Source: Lithobates sylvaticus
Lineage: Eukaryota; Chordata; Amphibia; Anura; Ranidae
DNA: 64,000 nt
NCBI GenBank assembly: GCA_028564925.1
Contig: CM053031.1
Coordinates: 166,397,084-166,461,083 of the forward strand
Direction of reading: 5' to 3'
Shown: positions 22,010 through 33,401 of the stretch, one piece after another
How positions within the stretch are numbered: the first letter of the stretch is position 1
Layout of the letters: the number at the start of each line of letters is the position of its first letter
Translations under genes and position numbers: made by a program
The notes under the pieces: model-generated
Database searches by the model: none
The model's input: only the letters and a program-made list of their open reading frames with translations
Told to the model about the DNA's origin: nothing

Positions 22010-22245
22010 TAATTATCATTCAGAGAGGCTGTGACACCCAGGGACCTTTGCACATCTATGGTGGGAATGCATAAAGATACAGCCTTATTGGGAGGGAATT
22101 ATATGAGCGATTTATCAAATAACGGGAGAACGGATTCAGAAGGACCCCTGGAAATGTTTATTTCACGATACTAGAAAAGCGGTCTCCCAATACAAGAACA
22201 CCTCAGCACCGTATTCTGCCATCACATACTTTGCATGTGTACATT
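22010..22245 (+). pseudogene. L1-like ORF2 C-terminal fragment
   Basis: The plus strand encodes GTFAHLWWECIKIQPYWEGI, a stop, then AIYQITGERIQKDPWKCLF. This is the Cys/His-containing C-terminal region of L1-type ORF2 (compare 848-363, minus). It is a short relic without a clear 3' tail. Confidence 0.7.
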
Positions 22246-22279
22246 TTTATTTTTTTACTTTTACATTATTATGTGACTC

Positions 22280-23445
22280 AAAGGGTAAGTTCAGCTTTGT
22301 ACACTTTTTTTTAATTCCAGCTCCCCTATGCACAGATCACTGATTGATTGCATTTCATTTAAAAAAAATTAATCTGGGAGTGGGTGGGTGGGTGGATGAT
22401 GCAGGTTGTGTGCTAATCAGGTCAGCTGGTCAACTCCTTCCTATGTCGTGACCTACAGTCTGTAAGGAAGAAAGACATTACTAATAGAAACGTGGATTAG
22501 GACAAGAAAAGTAAGTGACTGTAGATTTAATGGAAAGCTTTGATATTTTTGCAAAAAAAAGTACACCCGCGATTGCCCGTGAAAACAGGGGGACCGTGTG
22601 GGACCGTGGAGCTGTGTGTGTAAACACACAGCTCCACGTCCTGTCAGTGGAGAGGAGACCGATCATGTGTTCCCAGTACGGAGAAACACTGATCGGTCTC
22701 CTCCCCTTGTGACTCCCCTCCCCCCACAGTTAGAATCACTACCTTAGGGAACATATTAACCCCTGCAGCGCATCCTAGTGTTAACCCCTTCCCTGCCAGT
22801 CACATTTACACAGTAATCACTGCAATTTTATAGCAACGATCGCTGTGTAAATGTCAATGGTCCCAAAAATGTGTCAAAAGTGTCCGAAGTGTCCACCGCA
22901 ATGTCGCAGTCACGAAAAAATAATCGCAGATCACTGCTATTAATCGTAAAAAAAAAAATCTATCCTCTATTTTGTAGACGCTTTAACTTTTGCGCAAACC
23001 GATCTATATACGCTTATTGCGATTTTTTTTACCAAAAATATGTAGAAGAATATGTATCGGCCTAAACTGAGTAAAAAAATTGTTTTTTTTTTTTAAAAAA
23101 ATGGGATATTTTATTATAGCAAAAAGTAAAAAATATTGTGTTTTTTTTCAAAATTGTCGCTCTTCTTTTGTTTATAGCGCAAAAAATAAAAACCGCAGAG
23201 GTGATCAAATACCACCAAAAGAAAACTCTATTTGTGGGAAAAAAAGAACGTCAATTTTGTTTGGATGCAACATCGCACGACAGCGCAATTGTTAGTTAAA
23301 GCGACGCAGTGCCGAATCGTAAAAAGTGCTCTGGTAAGGAAGGGGGTAAAATCGCTTGGTGCTGAAGTGGTTAAGGCTATATTAGTGCATAGGGGAGCCG
23401 GAATTTAGAAAATAAATATGTACAAAGGTGAACTTAAGTTTGAAA
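22280..23445. mobile_element. Inverted-repeat element hosting a nested TTAA element
   Basis: About 60 bp near 22280-22345 (GTAAGTTCAGCTTTGTACAC, then CAGCTCCCCTATGCAC) matches the complement of 23378-23440. These arms flank a nested family A TTAA element. A MITE with a later insertion is the simplest reading. Confidence 0.6.
22500..23370 (-). mobile_element. TTAA element, family A, minus copy
   Basis: The right edge is clear: GTGCTGAAGTGG followed by TTAA (23371-23374). Inside are the complements of the family landmarks (AGGTGATCAAATACCACCAA, ATGTATCGGCCTAAACTGA). The left edge could not be placed exactly. Confidence 0.75.
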
Positions 23446-24235
23446 AAAAATTTTGTTGTTTTGACTGAGGCACCTGATTTTATCCAGCAGTAATAGGCCT
23501 GAACATTGGAAGTAGAAAGAGAGTATAAAAGTTGACTAAGAAATAAATAAATAAATAAAGCTAGATTTCTCAATAGGGATGAGCTGAACTACCCTGGGCT
23601 CAGTTCAAGCAGGGTTCGACAAAGAAGAACCAAAGTTTGGTCTGAACTTGTGTTCAGTGCACACCTTAAGCTCAACCTTGGCCCTCAGCTCTATACAAAT
23701 TGGCCAGTGGCAAAAAGGTTTTATAGTATAGTTTGTGAGCTTCTTTTTTTCAGTATCACAGTGCATTGTCTTAAAAGTTTAATAAAAGATTATTAACGGA
23801 GTGCACAAAAAACTTCAAAACCACAAACCTAAATTTTCTTAACCCCCTCCCATTCTTGTGTTCCAAATTATTACCCAAATTTTCCAAATATAGACTTGAG
23901 GTTTGTTCTTGGTAGAGAATGCAAAAGATTAAGAGTGAGAACTTGATATGTTACAAACAAAAAGAGCTCTGCATTATGACCTTTTTTTAGCCTGTTGCTG
24001 GGTCTGTTGCTGATGTAGTCTGCAGCCTCTGGTTGCAGTATATTTGATGTGATAAAAACAAGAACCATAATGGTACTATACAGTATGCACGAGGAAACAC
24101 ATAACTATACACCACAGAGTTGGATAGGTGCAGCACCTCAATGAGATAAGTCTGCAGCAAAAGGCGCATCCCCCTCATTCCTGAAGGGCACAAGCAGTCA
24201 CTTCCTTTTTTTTTCATTATACTTTTTATTAATTT

Positions 24236-24482
24236 CAAATACATACATAGTTACATAGTTAGGTTGAAAAAATCCATCTAGTTCAACCAAAAAATAATAA
24301 TAATACAATCCCATATATATAATCCTACACCCACAATTGATCCAGGGGAAAGCAAAGCATGCTCCAATTTGCTACAGGTGAGCAAAAACAATTCCTTACT
24401 GATCCTCTGAGAGGCAATCTACCTACTGTAGTTATATTATGGACATAATATAACTGGGTACTAACATTTATAGGTAAAGTAC
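24236..24482 (-). mobile_element. CR1/L2-like LINE tail with 5' inversion
   Basis: Minus-strand sequence from 24442 down to 24246 matches the 3' end of the LINE at 53.2-54.6 kb, including the ACTATGTAACTATGTA tail and GGTTGAACTAGATGGA. Immediately next to it, 24444-24482 carries the adjoining upstream LINE segment in the opposite (plus) orientation (CATAATATAACTGGGTACTA). The junction shows a 12 bp arm present in both orientations. This is the pattern left by twin priming. Confidence 0.75.
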
Positions 24483-24599
24483 ATATAAAACATCAAAAAG
24501 ACTTTTACAAGGAGACATTAAATAAGGACTCAATATGACACAAAACGAAAGGCATTAACAAATATACAAGAAGGTACATTCCACAAGAACCCCTAAATG

Positions 24600-26702
24600 T
24601 TTTAATAACAACAGTGCTCATTACCCTTAAAAGGTGGACAAGAAGGGAAGATGACTCCTAATTTTAATATTTATTGGTTCATCTGGACTTGTCCAAGAGA
24701 GATCTAAGACCCACCAGGCTTTCTTACCTAGGCCACATATCATTTCTACCTCTCTCTTACCCCCTACCTCTTCCCCTCAAACCATCTCCCATCCTCCACC
24801 TACATTTGTGTATTTGTGACATTACAAAATGATCTCAATCATGTCTTGTTTTGTGTGTCCCACAAAAGGGTGGAAACATCTCTGTTTTCTATTTCTCTTC
24901 CCCTCTCCCTTGCACCCCTTTCCTTGCCCCCCTTTGCCGGCATTCAAACCTGTGAATTATGTAAGCAATTACATACTTTTTCTATGTGTGTCCATGAAAT
25001 GTTATTCTCCCATAATCCAAATCCTCCCCCTTCTCTCCCTCCCTCTCCACCTTAAAAGGAAAATGGTTTTGGGGGACTCTACCCCCAAAAGGGAAATTTT
25101 ACCTTCATTTATCTCCAAGACCCAGTATATTCCTTATTACACTATTCACTAAGCCCAGGGAGACCTCCTATCTTTTTTCGTAACTTTTCTTCTTCATTAT
25201 TCTAGGAGTTCTTCCACCTCTCCATCTGTCCCATTATCCAGCCAACTTTCACTGTATAGATATCCTGCCTATACCAACAACTGTTTTAACTATATCCAAC
25301 TAGTCTAAACGTTTTAAAATTTGTGTGGGTCTCTGTGTAGATGGGTCAACTCTTCCATTAATGTGATTCCACCCACTTCCATAAACCATTCTGCCATGGT
25401 TGGCATTCTCTTTTTCCAATATTTCAGAATTAATTATTTTGCTGCAATGGTGTTATAGACATTTTGAGTTTTTTCTTAGAGTCACTAGTCACATGAAAGT
25501 GACATTGCCAAGGGTCTTGTCCAATCTCAGCATTACTAATCATCCTAATTATATTTAAAACTTTCTTCTAGTTTACCCAAATGGCTGGACCATATATGGG
25601 AATTGGGTCACTGCAACCCCTACAGCAATCCAAAGGCAACCCTAAATGAATCTGATGTAGCTTTGATGGAACACAATACCACCTGAAAGCTTGTGAATAA
25701 TCTCTTTTATCTTCATATCTACTGAAGTTGAAAATGTGAGATGTACAACTTTAAATCTTCTGAGATGGCCCAATTAAGTTCTAACTCTCACTCGTTAAAA
25801 AAAAGTTTGAGCACCCTTAATCTAAGGACAACACCAACATTCTATAAAAATTTGAATTACTATGCTTCAGTGTTCTAATTGGCTCCATGATCTTTTTCAT
25901 TTGGTTAAGCTCCTGCATTGAGCGGAGAGGCCTTGGCAGTGAAGCTACAAAATGCTGGAGTTGCCTATATCTCCAAACATCCCATGACGAGAAGCCATAT
26001 CTAGATCTTATTTCTTGTAATGAGCATTGGCCGTTCCCCTTTAATACATTCTTTAATCTCAAACAATTTGAATTTGTCCACTTTAAAAAAGCTTCATTCT
26101 CCCAGTGAGAAGTAGTTTGTATCAGAAAGTGGCATTAAAGGACTGTTATACTGCCATTTCATGTTTTTATTGATGTTATCCCATGTCCCTAAAGTTTCTA
26201 CTGCTATTGAGGCTGAATCCGTGGGCAGCCCTCTGTATTGGTTTGACAACCAAAGGACCTGACCCAAGGGGTCTTCACTTATATATTTTTTCCAACTGTA
26301 CCCAACTTTCAAAAAGAGCACTGTGCGTTCAATCGGTTATCTTAGCCAAAGCCACTGGCATATGGTAGATCTAAAAATCTGTAAGGACCACTCTAGTTTA
26401 CATTTTATAAGCACGTTATGAGCAATAAAGGGGGCTTCAATGTTTCCATATAAATTTCCTCAATAATAATGGAAGAGTTTTAAAATATGCCCCTGGTATA
26501 TTTATTGAGAGAGCATGAAATATATAAAGGGCCTTTGGGAGGGTCATCCTTTTTATCACATTGATCCTTCCCATCCATGGCAGAGCACCAGCAGGATAAC
26601 TATTTAGATATTGATTCACTTTATTAAGTGGAGGGATACAATTATCTTGATAAAGGTCCATAAATGAGGAGGATATGGTTATACCCAGATATTTCAAGCC
26701 TC
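24600..26702 (-). mobile_element. L1-like LINE ORF2 3' portion, interrupted
   Basis: Reading minus, RGLKYLGITISSSFMDLYQD and the following YPAGALPWMGRINVIKRMTL and PKALYIFHALSINIPGAYF form the region just after the L1 reverse-transcriptase palm. Further down lie a WKK-rich part (26321-26094), IRSRYGFSSWDVWRYRQLQH (26062-25817) and the ORF2 end region near 25450-25330 (WKKRMPTMAEWFMEV in frame). The upstream side is cut by the Tc1-like element at 26705. The frame is broken in several places. Confidence 0.75.
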
Positions 26703-26835
26703 TACAGTACCTTGAGAAAGTATTCATACCCCACGGAAAGTCCATACCTTATTTTCCTTTACAGCTACATTTCACATTTTGTCATGTTACATCCAAAAAC
26801 ATAAATGTATTTTATTGGGATTTTATGTGATAGAC

Positions 26836-27600
26836 CAACACAAAGTGGCACATAATTGTGAAGTGGAAGTAAAAATTATAAAATGTTTTTTAAATTTTTT
26901 TACAAATAAATATCTGAAAAGTGTGGTGGGCATTTGTATTCAGCCCCCCCCCCCCCCAAGTCAAAGCTTGTAGCAATTTTCAAGTCTTGCCACAGATTCT
27001 CAATTGGATTTAGGTCTGGACTTTGACTGGGCCATTCTAACACATTAATATGCTTTGATCTAAACCATTCCATTGTAGCTCTGGCTGTATGTTTATGGTT
27101 GTTGTCCTGCTGGAAAGTGAACCTCCACCCCAGTCTCAAGTCTTTTGCCCTATATTTGGCTCCATCCATCTTCTCATCAACTCTGACCAGCTTCCCTTTC
27201 CCTGCTGAAGAAAAGCAACACAAAGTGGCACATAATTGTGAAGTGGAAGTAAAAATTATAAAATGTTTTTTAACATTTTTTTACAAATAAATATCTGAAA
27301 AGTGTGGTGGGCATTTGTATTCAGCCCCCCCCCCCCAAGTCAAAGCTTGTAGCAATTTTCAAGTCTTGCCTGGGCCATTCTAACACATTAATATGCTTTG
27401 ATCTAAACCATTCCATTGTAGCTCTGGCTGTATGTTTATGGTTGTTGTCCTGCTGGAAAGTGAACCTCCACCCCAGTCTCAAGTCTTTTGCCCTATATCC
27501 CTGCTGAAGAAAAGCATTCCCATAACATGATGCTGCCTCCACCATGTTTCACAGTGGGGATGATGTGTTCAGGGTGATATGCAGTGTTAGTTTTCTGCCA
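26836..27600. repeat. 380 bp imperfect tandem duplication in Tc1-like element
   Basis: Both units start CAACACAAAGTGGCACATAA (26836 and 27216) and share the poly-C tract and GTTGTTGTCCTGCTGGAAAG. The second unit lacks two internal blocks. The unit boundary lies at a CAACACAAAG / AAAAGCA junction. Confidence 0.9.
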
Positions 27601-28104
27601 CACAGCGTTTTGCTTTTAGGCCAAAAAGTTAAATTTTAGTTTCATCTAACCAGATCACCTTCTACCACATGTTTGCTGTGTTCCCCCCCCTTTTTTTTTG
27701 CAAATTGCAAATGGGACTGCTTATGGATTTCTTTCAACAATGGCTTTCTTCTAGCCACTCTTCCATAAAGGCCAGATTTGTGGAGTGCACGACTAATAGT
27801 TGTCCTGTGGACAGGGTCTCCCACTGGAGCTGTGGATCTCTGCATCTCCTCCAGAGTTACCATGGGCCTCCTGGCTGCTTCCCTGATTAATGCTCTCCTT
27901 GCCTGGCCTGTCAGTTTAGATGGACGGCCATGTTTTGTTAGGTTTGCAGTTGTGCCATAACCTTTCCAATTTCGGATAATGGATTCAACAGTGCTCCGTG
28001 AGATATTTAAAAGCTTGGGATATTCTTTTATAACCTAACCCTGCTTTAAACTTCTCCACAACTATACCTCTGACCTGTCCGGTGTGTTCCTTGGCCTTCA
28101 TGAT
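26900..28104 (-). pseudogene. Tc1-like transposase, broken
   Basis: The N-terminus starts near 28104 with MKAKEHTGQVRGIVVEKFKA. A helix-turn-helix region follows (27863-27642, RTTISRALHKSGLYGRVARR). The catalytic C-terminal part reads [20 protein letters not shown] and [17 protein letters not shown]. That part occurs twice because of the 380 bp tandem duplication, and the copy nearer the N-terminus carries two further deletions (about 36 and 44 bp). Substitutions and frame breaks make it inactive. Known function: cut-and-paste at TA sites. Confidence 0.85.
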
Positions 28105-28585
28105 GCTGTTTGTTCACTAAGGTTCTCTAACAAACCTCAGAGGGCTTCACAGAACAGCTGTATTTATACTGAGATAAAATTACACACAGGTGGACTCCAT
28201 TTACAAATTAGCTGACTTCTGAAGGCAATTGGTTTCACTAGATTTTAGTTAGGGGTATCAGAGTAAAGGAGGCTGAATACAAATGCACGCCACCTTTGTC
28301 AAATATTTATTTGTAAAAAAAATTGAAAACCATTTATCATTTTTCTTCCACTTCACAATTATGTGCCACTTTGTGTTGGTTTATCACATAAAATCCCAAT
28401 AAAATACATTTATGTTTTTGGTTGTAACATGACAAAATGTGGAAAGTTTCAAGGGGTATGAATACTTTTTCAAGGCACTGAATGTTTCTATTCAAATAGG
28501 AACATTGGTCTAAGACCCTTAGACTCCCCCCTTGAGAAACAGATATGTTTAACCCGTTCATGTCTGAATGTAAAACAAATCTTAA

Positions 28586-29100
28586 AGTGTTACTAAACCC
28601 AGGACCCTGCATTCACTATATCTGGTCTCCCAAAGTACACAGAACATAGAAATGCAATTATTTTATTTAATATAAATGGCTAAATAACCTTTTCTCATCA
28701 GCAGTATATACGTCTCGTGACTTCTATCAGTGTCCAGCCGAGCACTGGTTAAAGCTTGTAGGAAAAGTTTTCATTCTCCTCTGACTGTCCTATAAGGCTG
28801 CATGACTCCTGACTTTCTGTCTGGACAGTGCTGATTGGCCCTGTGGTGATCACATCCCAAGGAAAAAAAAACTCTTTAGCAATACACTCCAAACTGAGCA
28901 TGTACAGAGTGCCTCCAAGTCTCTGTTCTTTCAGCAGATGGATTGGGGACAGTAAAAGAAGGGGGTGATCAGAGAAGACAGGCTCAAATAGCCTTTTTGC
29001 ACAATGCAGAGGATTTACCTCTTAGGTTCCACAGTGAGTATAACAAGCATGCTTCACTGCATATACAGACTGATTTTACTGTTATGGGTTTAGTAAGCTA
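28586..29100. mobile_element. MITE with TTACTAAACCC termini
   Basis: The left end reads AGTGTTACTAAACCCAGGAC after a TTAA (28582-28585). The right end near 29083-29097 is TATGGGTTTAGTAAG, complementary over about 14 bp. It carries no gene. The right TTAA is not preserved. Confidence 0.6.
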
Positions 29101-30028
29101 TAAGCACAATTTTGCAACTTTGACATGTGTTAGTAAAACCCTACCTATCATCACAACAATTTTTTTCAGGAAACTGGGCTTTCATTTAGTGGTAAATGGT
29201 AATGGATATCTCCTGTTTTTTTGTTTTTTTTTATTATTATCAAAGGAAACCTGGCCCAACATAGTTAAAAAAACACTTTTTTTTAAAAAATGTTGCTTCA
29301 TATTTCTTGCTACTACCATAACCTTTCACCAAATAACAACCCCAAATAAATTCTCCTTCTTCTGAAAATGGCAGCGATACCACATATCTGTATTTTAGTT
29401 GTTGTTTGTAACCGTAGTACAACCCAGAAACAATAGTGTACATTTTGCTTTTTTTCTATCCTACCTAAAAGACACTGACACTGATACTAATTTAAAAAAA
29501 AAAACTGCCCATAAAAGTACTGACCCTGACCTTGGCCTTTAACCCTGACCTTGACCCCAACACTAACCATGGCACTGACCTAAATCAATCCTTGATCTAG
29601 GTATTTTTTTTTATTTTTTGTTCTATTATTTTTTTTATTTTTTTACACACATTTTTATTCTTTCTGCAAGGAGAGAGAAAAAGATACGATGTATCTCTCT
29701 CCTCCATATAGAGAACACAGGGCGGGCTTCACAGTGACTGAACACTATGATAGCCAATCAGAGGCTATCACACCAATCAGGTGATCTAGAATTGGGAGTT
29801 CCAGGTCCCGATCATTAGTACGGGGCCTGGGGATCTAGGTGAGGCCTCAGCACAAAGACAGAAACGCAAATATGTGGCCACACGGTAAGTCCATACCTTA
29901 TTTTCCTTTACAGCTACTTCTATACCTTGTATCTGCTAATTATTTCCGGATCTTTATAAGTAGAGACTTTAAAGACAATACAAAGAGCAATGGGGAACTT
30001 AGGCATTCCTGCTGCATCCTGTTATATT
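29101..30028. other. Non-coding, with (TGACC)-like simple repeat
   Basis: 29515-29590 is a degenerate ACCCTGACCTTG repeat. 29590-29660 is T-rich. A palindrome-rich patch with GAGAGAGAAAAAGATACGAT lies near 29675. Short frames have no domain. Confidence 0.45.
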
Positions 30029-30365
30029 AAGCCCCGGAAGGATTTACCCCCTTAATGACCAGGCCATTTTTTGCCATATGGCACTGCATTGCTTTAACTG
30101 ACAATTGTGCAGTCGTGCGACTTGCTCCCAAACCAATTTATGTCCTTTTTCCCCACAAATAGAGCTTTCTTTAGGTGGTATTTGATCACCTCTGCGTTTT
30201 TTTTGCGCTATAAACAAAAAAAGGCCCAAAATTTGGAAAAAAAAATATATTTTGAAATTTTTTCTATAATAAATATCCCCAAAAAATGGAAATAAACTAA
30301 TTTCCTAATCAGTTTAGGCCAATGTGTATTCTTCTACATATTTTTGTTTAAATAAATTGCAATAA
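30029..30365 (+). mobile_element. TTAA element family A, partial
   Basis: It starts AAGCCCCGGAAGGATTTACC and carries TAGGTGGTATTTGATCACCT and AGTTTAGGCCAATGTGTATT, then breaks off near 30365. Confidence 0.75.
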
Positions 30366-30399
30366 GCATATGTAGCTCTGGTATCCTTGTCTACTAATG

Positions 30400-31215
30400 T
30401 GTATTAGCATTTATAATGAAAGTCTATAGACGTTTCTATGGCTTAGTGTTTGGCGCCATCTAGCGGCCAAACACTGATGGTGGACTTAAATGATTTTTGC
30501 TTTTACAAAGCACTGAACTATTTACAGGAAGTGACTGTTGTTTACACTGGAGAGTTGACCTTTTTACTCAGGATGCCTGGTGACCTACCCATGGACATCC
30601 TTTCTGAGAGTGCATGCTGGCGGTGCCAGAGACACAGTGACTGGATCGGAGAGACCCAGAGACATTCGTTGAGCATCGGAGGGCTGGGTTCACCCAGTGG
30701 AACAGAATGGAGTGACGAAGCCATCTGACAGAGAAGCAAGCTGCAAACACCAGACCAAAGTTACCATACCAAGCTTTGGTGAGCGGGTTGCGGCCCACAG
30801 TTAATTAAACTTTTGCACCTAGTCAGGCTTATATACAGACCTTGCTGGGATCAATAGTCCTACGGAGGAGGAGTATAGCAATTCACACTAGGCAGGCATA
30901 AGGCCTACTTACTACTGCATCTCAAGCATTGTATTATAGTTACGGAAGCAACACCAGGATCATCCTTAACTCAACTTTAATTACTCTACCCCTTGGATTA
31001 CAAATTATAAGAAATTATCATAGCTAGCCGAAGACAAGAAGACTAAAGACTGAGTACTTTAAATGAGACCTCATACATAGCTATAAAAGTAGGGGGAGCT
31101 CCCTTGTAATTATATTTTTTATAATTGTTATATCAAAATTCATTGTCTTGTCATTCTATGTTGGGATGACAGCACAATTATTGTAATCACCTGTTTGCCA
31201 ATACTTATAGTAAAA
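30400..31215 (+). mobile_element. Old LTR fragment related to the 55-56.5 kb LTR (fossil)
   Basis: Several blocks run in the same order as in the LTR at 55.2-56.5 kb, for example CTTGGATTACAAATTATAAG with ATAGCTAGCCGAAGA here against TTTGGATTACAAACACTGCA with ATAGCTAGCTGAAGA there. A CTTGTAATT/TATTGTAATCACCTG-like end is also shared. Strongly diverged, so old. No internal genes are attached. Confidence 0.5.
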
Positions 31216-31238
31216 TATTAAAAGAAAGAACAGGAGGG

Positions 31239-32200
31239 GGTGCCAACCTGATGGATTATCTTGGTACCTGAACAGAATGCGACCTAAATACTAATAATAT
31301 TTTTCTAAATATCTTTTATTATCACAAACTATATAATATACAAAACATTAAAAAGAAGAAATGGATGAAAATTTAACATCAAATTTCAAATTTTGCATAT
31401 ACATGGAGTAAATCAGACTATTGAGTCAGAAATGCTGATCGATACTGGTTGACGCGTTTCGCTTGTGGCTTCTTCAGAACTAGAAAGTACCAGTCATGAC
31501 ATCTACAGTATATCATGAAAAACATAGGAGATATGTGTAAGTAAGTCATCAAAATTATTGATTCCATAGATACAGTCATTCACAGGTTATTTAGCAGACA
31601 TATTGTAGATTATCATTTAGTAAGTATTTGCCTACCTTTAGAATTTCATATCGTTAAAAAAACACCACATGCAGTAGCTGAATGATTTATGGACAATGTA
31701 TTGTCCCAACCCCAAAAGTATACAGCCAGAGTGTACTCGTGGGAGCCTGAGTCTGACAAAGGTAGAAAGAGTGATGGAGAGAAGAACAAAACAAACAAAC
31801 AAAACGGGAAACAGATTTGAGTAAGAAACAAATCTAATATAGGGGATCATGTATCCCATTAGTTCACATGTAAGAAATACTCACATCTGACCAATAGGAA
31901 TGGCGAATAAGATCGAAGTAGCTGGGAAAGCATTCTTGATAAACAGGCTTAACCTATAATTAGTAAAAATGATATTACTCAAAAGTCCAAATAAGCTACA
32001 ATAGATAAGGCTATTAGCTATGAAACAGGTAAATACCTGAAAGCTTCACCAAAAAATATATAAAGATTTCCCCTGCAGGGGGATGGTAATCTCGGATCCG
32101 TATGGTAATGACCACCAAAGGGGTCACCAAGCAGGTACCCTAAAAAAATATTATTAGTATTTAGGTCGCATTGTGTTCAGGTACCGAGATAATCCATCAC
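31239..32200. repeat. Inverted 56 bp arms around Penelope-type terminal DNA
   Basis: 31250-31305 (GATGGATTATCTTGGTACC onward) is the reverse complement of 32143-32198 with about three mismatches. Between them is non-coding DNA with a hammerhead-like motif on the minus strand at 31445-31482; another motif starts just outside the right arm. Two oppositely oriented terminal repeats of a Penelope-like element would give this picture. Confidence 0.65.
31445..31482 (-). ncRNA. Hammerhead-ribozyme-like motif
   Basis: On the minus strand CTAGTT is followed by CTGAAGA (fits CUGANGA), a weak GC/GC stem II, GAAA, C-GC-G as minimal stem III, GTC, then AACCAG. CTAGTT and AACCAG pair as stem I with one mismatch. 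One extra A sits after CTGAAGA. Confidence 0.5.
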
Positions 32201-33000
32201 GTGACGAAGTCGGATATGACGAAACGCGCGTCAGGGACGTAGACCAGGCAACCAAGGAAGTGACGTTCTGCGCTCCAACCCTGCGTTCCACAGACCGGTA
32301 AGTCTTCTACACGCTATTCTCCCTGCTCGGCCGAGCGGAAACTAGCGTTACTACACCGGAAAGTGACACCAGGCATAGTAGAGCACCTACATTTGTCTTA
32401 CATGCTGTTTTTAATATCATTTTTGGTACGTTTGAATTTTAAAGGGATATTTTCTTGGGGTGAATAAATTTGTCTAAAGCAATATTACACTATGTGGACC
32501 CAATTTTTTCCATATATGGCTGGGCTGATATTGATGAGCTGTTGACCAGAGGCTGTGGAGGAGATTGGAGGAGAAAGGAGGTAGCAGAGTCTGATTTGGA
32601 GATTACATGCCTTATTTGATTTTGGCTCTGGTGAGTGCAGCCCCATAGGGGATCCCGTTTTCTTTCACGAGGTGAAGTGCATTGGTGGAAGAACCTAAGA
32701 GATTAGACCACACTGCAGGATTATATAAGCGTGCTTATCAGCAAATCCCAATATTTTATCTGGATACCACTGGACTATGCTTTATTCATTCATGAACTTC
32801 TGATATAGTTATAGATACTGTTATTGATACTGATTGTGGACATCTAAATATTTATATTTATATTCATATATTTATTTATTTATTTATTCGCACTTGGTTT
32901 ATCAAATATCTATTTATTTATTGATTTATGGTATTAATTATCTATTAATTTATCTATTTTACCTATACTCATCAATTTCATTGGGGTCTATTGGGTTTTA
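32199..33000 (+). mobile_element. Penelope-type terminal repeat remnant
   Basis: It begins with TGACGAAGTC, a GAC closing strand and GAAACGCGCGTC (32221-32232), resembling the hammerhead core of Penelope-like terminal repeats, and continues GC-rich then AT-rich (TATT microsatellite near 32870-32890). Stem I is not supported here. No coding domain is present. Confidence 0.45.
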
Positions 33001-33004
33001 GTAC

Positions 33005-33400
33005 CCAGTAACCAAGCGCTGCTACAATATTGGATGGTCTTTTTTTTTTAAATTTCTCATTTTTTATTGTATTTTTATATGCAGAAGAATACATATCGGC
33101 CTAAATTGAGGAAAAACGTTGTTTAAAAAAAAAAATTGGATATTTATTATAGCAAAAATTTAAAAATATTGTGTTTTTTTCAAACTTGTCACTCTTCTTT
33201 TGTTTATAGCGAAATAAATAAAAACCGCAGAGGTGATCAAATACCACCAAAAGAAAGCTCTATTTGTGGGGAAAAAAAGATAAAAATTTAATTTGGGTAC
33301 AGCATTGCATGACCATGCAATTGTCATTCAAAGTGCGACAGCGCTGAAAGCTGAAAAATGGCTTGGGCAGGAAGGGGGTGTTCGTGCCTGGTAGGCAAGT
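33005..33400 (-). mobile_element. TTAA element family A, minus fragment
   Basis: Complements of family landmarks are present (ACATATCGGCCTAAATTGAG, AGGTGATCAAATACCACCAA). The end GGTAGGCAAGTG is cut at 33402 by a CAGTGGCG-type terminus instead of closing with GTTAA. Confidence 0.7.
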
Positions 33401-33401
33401 G

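Larger units (their letters stand above)
26705..28480 (-). mobile_element. Tc1-like DNA transposon with internal duplication
   Basis: The ends are inverted repeats of about 200 bp: CAGTACCTTGAGAAAGTATT at the left and the complement of CAGTGCCTTGAAAAAGTATT at the right. A TA precedes the left end (26703-26704); the right flank reads AA instead. A minus-strand transposase lies inside. The left arm carries about 37 bp of foreign sequence (26732-26768). A 380 bp segment is tandemly duplicated (unit starts 26836 and 27216). It is inserted in the L1-like element. Confidence 0.88.
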
